NCBI GenBank assembly: GCA_963770485.1
Contig: CAVYPX010000020.1
Span: forward strand, 1-64,000
Length of the DNA stretch: 64,000 nucleotides
Direction of reading: 5' to 3'
From: CAVVEC01 sp963770485
GTDB lineage: Bacteria; Acidobacteriota; Terriglobia; Terriglobales; Acidobacteriaceae
Positions 61,098-64,000 of this stretch are shown here, in pieces. Every line of letters starts with the position of its first letter. The stretch's first letter is position 1. The notes under the pieces were generated by a model that had not been told where the DNA came from, searched no databases, and was given only the letters and a program-made list of their open reading frames with translations. The position numbers and the translations under genes are program-made.

Positions 61098-63629
61098 ATG
61101 GATGATCTTCTCAAGTCCGGGGCGGCCAAATCCGCGGCCGCCGTCAAGGACCCCGTCTGCGGGATGGCGGTGGACCCAGTCACCGCACGTCACCGGTTTG
61201 AGCACGCCGGGGAGACTTACTACTTTTGTTGCGGGCATTGCGGGGAAAAATTCCAAGCCGATCCTGAAAAGTATCTGAAGCCGCCGGTGCATACTCACGG
61301 AGGCTTGGTAACACTCGGCGCCACATCCGCACAGCCCATAAAACTCGGACAGAGCGGACAAGCAAAACGAGTTGGACCCCCTTTGGCAAAATCCGCACCA
61401 GCCGGGCGAGGCAATTACGTTTGCCCGATGTGTCCCGAGGTGCGAGAAAGCAAACCGGGACCATGTCCGAGTTGTGGTATGGCTCTCGAAGCAGAGCTGC
61501 CAGTTGCCGCCACGCACACCGAATATACCTGCCCCATGCATCCGGAAATCATGCGGCCCGGGCCGGGGTTTTGTCCGATCTGCGGCATGGCGCTCGAACC
61601 GCGCACGGTCACTGCCAAGGAAGAAGAAAATCCCGAACTGCGCGACATGACTCGCCGCTTCTGGGTCAGCCTGATTCTTACCGCGCCTCTGCTGGCCGGC
61701 GCCATGGCCGACATGTTGCCCGATATGCCGGTGGAGCACGCTCTGCCCGGCGCTTGGTTACCGTGGATCGATCTGGCCCTGGCTACTCCAGCAGTTCTGT
61801 GGGGAGGTTGGCCGTTCTTTCAGCGCGGCTGGGCGTCCATCGTCAATCGCTCCACCAACATGTTCACGCTGATCGCGATGGGCACCGGAGTGGCTTACCT
61901 CTACAGCCTGATGGCGACCGTTTTCCCGGGAATCTTTCCCGCGTCATTCCGCGAGATGAGCGGGAACCCTCCGGTTTACTTTGAAGCCGCCGCTGCCATC
62001 GTGACGCTGGTGCTTTTGGGACAGGTGCTTGAACTCCGCGCCCGCAGCCGTACTGGCGCCGCCATTCGCGCCCTGCTCGACCTGACTCCGAAGACCGCCC
62101 GCATTGTGCGCGAAGGCAGGGAAGAAGACATTCCGCTGGAACAGGTGAAACCCGGCGACCGGCTGCGCGTGCGTCCCGGCGAAAAAATTCCGGTGGATGG
62201 CGTGGTGCTTGAAGGGAACAGTTCAATCGACGAGTCCATGATCACGGGTGAGTCGATACCGGTTGCGAAATCCTCCGGTGACCGCGTGATTGGCGCCACG
62301 GTGAACGCAACGGGATCGTTCGTGATGCGGGCCGAGCATGTCGGCAGCGAGATGCTGCTGGCCCAAATCGTCCGGATGGTCAGCCAGGCGCAACGCAGCC
62401 GGGCGCCCATTCAGCGCTTGGCGGATCGCGTAGCGGCCTGGTTTGTTCCGGCGGTGATTGGCATTGCTGGCCTTACGTTTGTCGTCTGGAGCCTGCTCGG
62501 GCCTGAGCCTCGTCTGGCACACGCGCTGGTGAATGCCGTGGCCGTGCTGATTATTGCGTGTCCGTGCGCTCTGGGATTGGCGACTCCGATGGCGATCATG
62601 GTTGGCACGGGTCGGGGCGCAAGCGCGGGCGTGCTTATCAAAAACGCCGAAGCGCTGGAGATTCTGGAGAAAGTGGACACGCTGGTGGTGGACAAGACCG
62701 GCACATTGACCGAAGGCAGGCCCAGTGTCGAATCCGTAGTCGCGATCTCGGACATAGACGAATCTGAGTTGGTTCGTCTGGCAGCCAGCTTGGAGAAGGG
62801 AAGTGAGCATCCCCTGGGCTCTGCCATTGTCGCTGCTGCGAAGGACAATCGTTTCACTTTGTCCAAAGCCACCGAGTTCCAGTCGCGGACCGGGCTCGGC
62901 GTCAGCGGCCGCGTGGACGGCAAAGCTGTAGTCGCCGGAAATGAGAAGATTCTGAAAGACCTCGGCATCTCAACAGATGCACTGGCTGTTCACGCGGAAG
63001 AACTCCGCAGCGATGGTCAGACAGTGATTTTCGTCGCCGTCGATGGCCGGGCGGCGGGATTGATTGGCATTGCCGATCCCATCAAAACCTCCACTCCGCA
63101 GGCGCTGCGTGATCTCAAAGATGCAGGGTTGCGCATTGTCATGCTTACCGGGGATAGCCGCGCCACTGCCGAAGCTGTGGCTCGCAAGCTCGGCCTCGAC
63201 GAGTTCGAGGCGGAGGTCCTGCCGGAGAAGAAATCCGAAGTGATACGCCGCCTGCAGAAGGAAGGACGAACGGTTGCCATGGCTGGTGACGGTATCAATG
63301 ATGCTCCCGCGCTGGCTCAAGCAGACGTGGGAATCGCGATGGGCACGGGCACGGACGTCGCTATGGAGAGTGCCGGAGTGACCCTGGTAAAGGGCGATCT
63401 AGCCGGAATCGTTCGTGCCCGCAAGCTGAGTCAGGCGACCATGCGCAATATCCGGCAGAATCTTTTCTTCGCTTTTATCTACAACTCGATCGGAGTGCCG
63501 ATTGCCGCCGGCGTGCTGTATCCGTTCTTTGGATTATTGCTCAGCCCGATCCTGGCGGCCGCAGCCATGAGCTTCAGCTCCGTTTCTGTGATCACGAATT
63601 CGCTGCGCCTGCGGAGGGTGGAGCTGTAG
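61098..63629 (+). CDS. copA: Cu(I)-exporting P-type ATPase with YHS and two CPMxP metal-binding domains
   Basis: 843 residues. Cytosolic N-terminus: YHS domain (DPVCGMAVDPVTARHRFEHAGE, about 15-55); then two heavy-metal-binding domains, YVCPMCPEVRESKPGPCPSC and YTCPMHPEIMRPGPGFCPIC (about 110-165). Eight membrane helices; P1B-1 motif CPCALGLATP; phosphorylation site DKTGTLTEG; hinge GDGINDAPALAQADVG; ATP-binding histidine in EKGSEHPLGSA. YN in helix 7 (FIYNSIGVP) and MSFSSVSV in helix 8 indicate Cu(I)/Ag(I) specificity. It exports copper across the inner membrane. Confidence 0.94.
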   Translation: MDDLLKSGAAKSAAAVKDPVCGMAVDPVTARHRFEHAGETYYFCCGHCGEKFQADPEKYLKPPVHTHGGLVTLGATSAQPIKLGQSGQAKRVGPPLAKSAPAGRGNYVCPMCPEVRESKPGPCPSCGMALEAELPVAATHTEYTCPMHPEIMRPGPGFCPICGMALEPRTVTAKEEENPELRDMTRRFWVSLILTAPLLAGAMADMLPDMPVEHALPGAWLPWIDLALATPAVLWGGWPFFQRGWASIVNRSTNMFTLIAMGTGVAYLYSLMATVFPGIFPASFREMSGNPPVYFEAAAAIVTLVLLGQVLELRARSRTGAAIRALLDLTPKTARIVREGREEDIPLEQVKPGDRLRVRPGEKIPVDGVVLEGNSSIDESMITGESIPVAKSSGDRVIGATVNATGSFVMRAEHVGSEMLLAQIVRMVSQAQRSRAPIQRLADRVAAWFVPAVIGIAGLTFVVWSLLGPEPRLAHALVNAVAVLIIACPCALGLATPMAIMVGTGRGASAGVLIKNAEALEILEKVDTLVVDKTGTLTEGRPSVESVVAISDIDESELVRLAASLEKGSEHPLGSAIVAAAKDNRFTLSKATEFQSRTGLGVSGRVDGKAVVAGNEKILKDLGISTDALAVHAEELRSDGQTVIFVAVDGRAAGLIGIADPIKTSTPQALRDLKDAGLRIVMLTGDSRATAEAVARKLGLDEFEAEVLPEKKSEVIRRLQKEGRTVAMAGDGINDAPALAQADVGIAMGTGTDVAMESAGVTLVKGDLAGIVRARKLSQATMRNIRQNLFFAFIYNSIGVPIAAGVLYPFFGLLLSPILAAAAMSFSSVSVITNSLRLRRVEL

Positions 63630-63649
63630 GAGCCCGGCGAAAAGGTAAT

Positions 63650-63745
63650 GGTTTGTCATTCCGAGGAGCGAGAGCGACGAGGAACCTGCAGTTTCCCTTG
63701 GATCGTGAAGAACTGCAGATCCCTCGCACGCTCGGGATGACAACA
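63650..63745. repeat. Imperfect palindromic intergenic repeat (TGTCATTCCGAG type)
   Basis: TGTCATTCCGAGGAGCGAG at 63655 is matched on the other arm by CGCACGCTCGGGATGACA (about 63725-63742). Between them are CGAGGAACCTGCAG and CTGCAGATCCCTCG, which also pair, so the element is an extended stem of about 85 bases. It resembles the element at 39067-39278 and other dispersed repeats of acidobacterial genomes. Confidence 0.75.
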
Positions 63746-63767
63746 AGGTAGGACCCAGACACTCTTA

Positions 63768-64000
63768 TCAGTTCGAGACCGCCGCCAGAACATAGTCCGT
63801 CAGCAGCTTCTCCGTCTGTTCGTGCATGCCCTTGGTGTTGTAGTTAGTGCTGGTGATTACGACGACCATATCCAGCTCCGGAAAGGCTGCGATTTTATTT
63901 CCGCCGTTGCCGGACATGAAATATGCGGCATACGTCTTCTCTCCAGACTTGAAGCTCCTCAGCCACCACAAATATCCGTAGAGAGTCTGGCCGTCGATCC
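63768..64000 (-). CDS. Serine hydrolase of the beta-lactamase/penicillin-binding family (3' end only)
   Basis: The C-terminal ~77 residues are seen; the gene continues past the right edge. DGQTLYGYLWWLRSF, then YAAYFMSGNGGNKIAAFPELDMVVVITSTNYN, is the end of a class C-like beta-lactamase fold: GNGGN replaces the usual KTG-type strand, and the final helix is present (QTEKLLTDYVLAAVS). Most such proteins are esterases or peptidases rather than antibiotic-resistance enzymes. Catalytic SxxK lies outside the window. Confidence 0.75.
   Translation of the reverse strand, partial: IDGQTLYGYLWWLRSFKSGEKTYAAYFMSGNGGNKIAAFPELDMVVVITSTNYNTKGMHEQTEKLLTDYVLAAVSN

Noticed and set aside
63768..64000. Beta-lactamase antibiotic resistance
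   Set aside because: Only the C-terminal end is visible and most acidobacterial members of this fold are esterases or peptidases.
1..64000. CRISPR array, rRNA operon, integrase or prophage
   Set aside because: No regularly spaced direct repeats, no rRNA sequence, no recombinase or phage structural motifs were found.

Overview
The window reads as a chromosomal segment of an Acidobacteriota bacterium, most likely class Terriglobia. I infer this from the high GC content, the predominance of proteins typical of soil acidobacteria (SBBP, FG-GAP, Vgb-like and PQQ-like beta-propellers, DUF3857/TPR proteins, GT87-type membrane proteins, paired TonB proteins), the futalosine menaquinone genes, and intergenic imperfect palindromes of the TGTCATCCTGAGCGAAG type. 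No rRNA, CRISPR array, integrase or transposase was seen. No database search was possible, so all family names come from reading motifs.

Layout. 0-7 kb: end of an FG-GAP/Hydin-type secreted protein, an NfeD/ClpP-class membrane protease overlapping a TPR lipoprotein-like gene, a type II NADH dehydrogenase, and a CPBP-type membrane protein with altered first motif. 7-20.4 kb: a complete Tad/Flp pilus assembly operon (flp-cpaB-cpaC-cpaE-cpaF-tadB-tadC) on the minus strand, with a DUF192 gene and an unusual repeat-rich TonB gene at its tail. The operon is bracketed by two paralogous multi-pass membrane proteins. The 55-residue Flp pilin was found by reading the sequence directly. 20.4-25.4 kb: two GT87-like membrane glycosyltransferases and a partner-switching pair (STAS protein; FHA-GAF-PP2C phosphatase). 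25.4-32 kb: an AbrB/PIN toxin-antitoxin pair with a palindromic operator, a GH15 glucoamylase, protein-L-isoaspartate methyltransferase and a Vgb-like propeller. 32-34.5 kb: menaquinone genes (MqnP-like UbiA, MqnE). 34.6-38.9 kb: a plus-strand stress block with an HPF/RaiA domain fused to a sigma-70-like module, a bacterial eRF1-like protein, a Tat-exported N-terminal-nucleophile asparaginase and a homologue of the cyanobacterial fluorescence recovery protein (FRP). 38.9-39.6 kb: a cluster of intergenic repeats. 39.6-47.8 kb: an MFS transporter, an orphan DUF262/HNH protein, GlpX, a DUF3857-transglutaminase-TPR protein and tRNA-Ala. 47.9-53 kb: propeller proteins, a PEP-CTERM protein and a decayed gene. 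53.2-56.2 kb: the second Tad locus (cpaA, two tadE, tadG). 56.8-64 kb: a secreted protein, a second TonB, tRNA-Arg, a possible sigma-54 small RNA, a Cu(I) P-type ATPase with a divergent small HMA-like protein, and the end of a beta-lactamase-like serine hydrolase.

The two Tad loci together supply pilin, prepilin peptidase, minor pseudopilins, secretin, motor ATPase and platform proteins, i.e. a whole type IVc pilus divided between sites about 35 kb apart. The most unusual material is the 34.6-38.9 kb block: a fusion that could couple ribosome hibernation to transcription, beside a release-factor-like ribosome rescue protein and an FRP-like protein in a lineage not known for cyanobacterial photoprotection.
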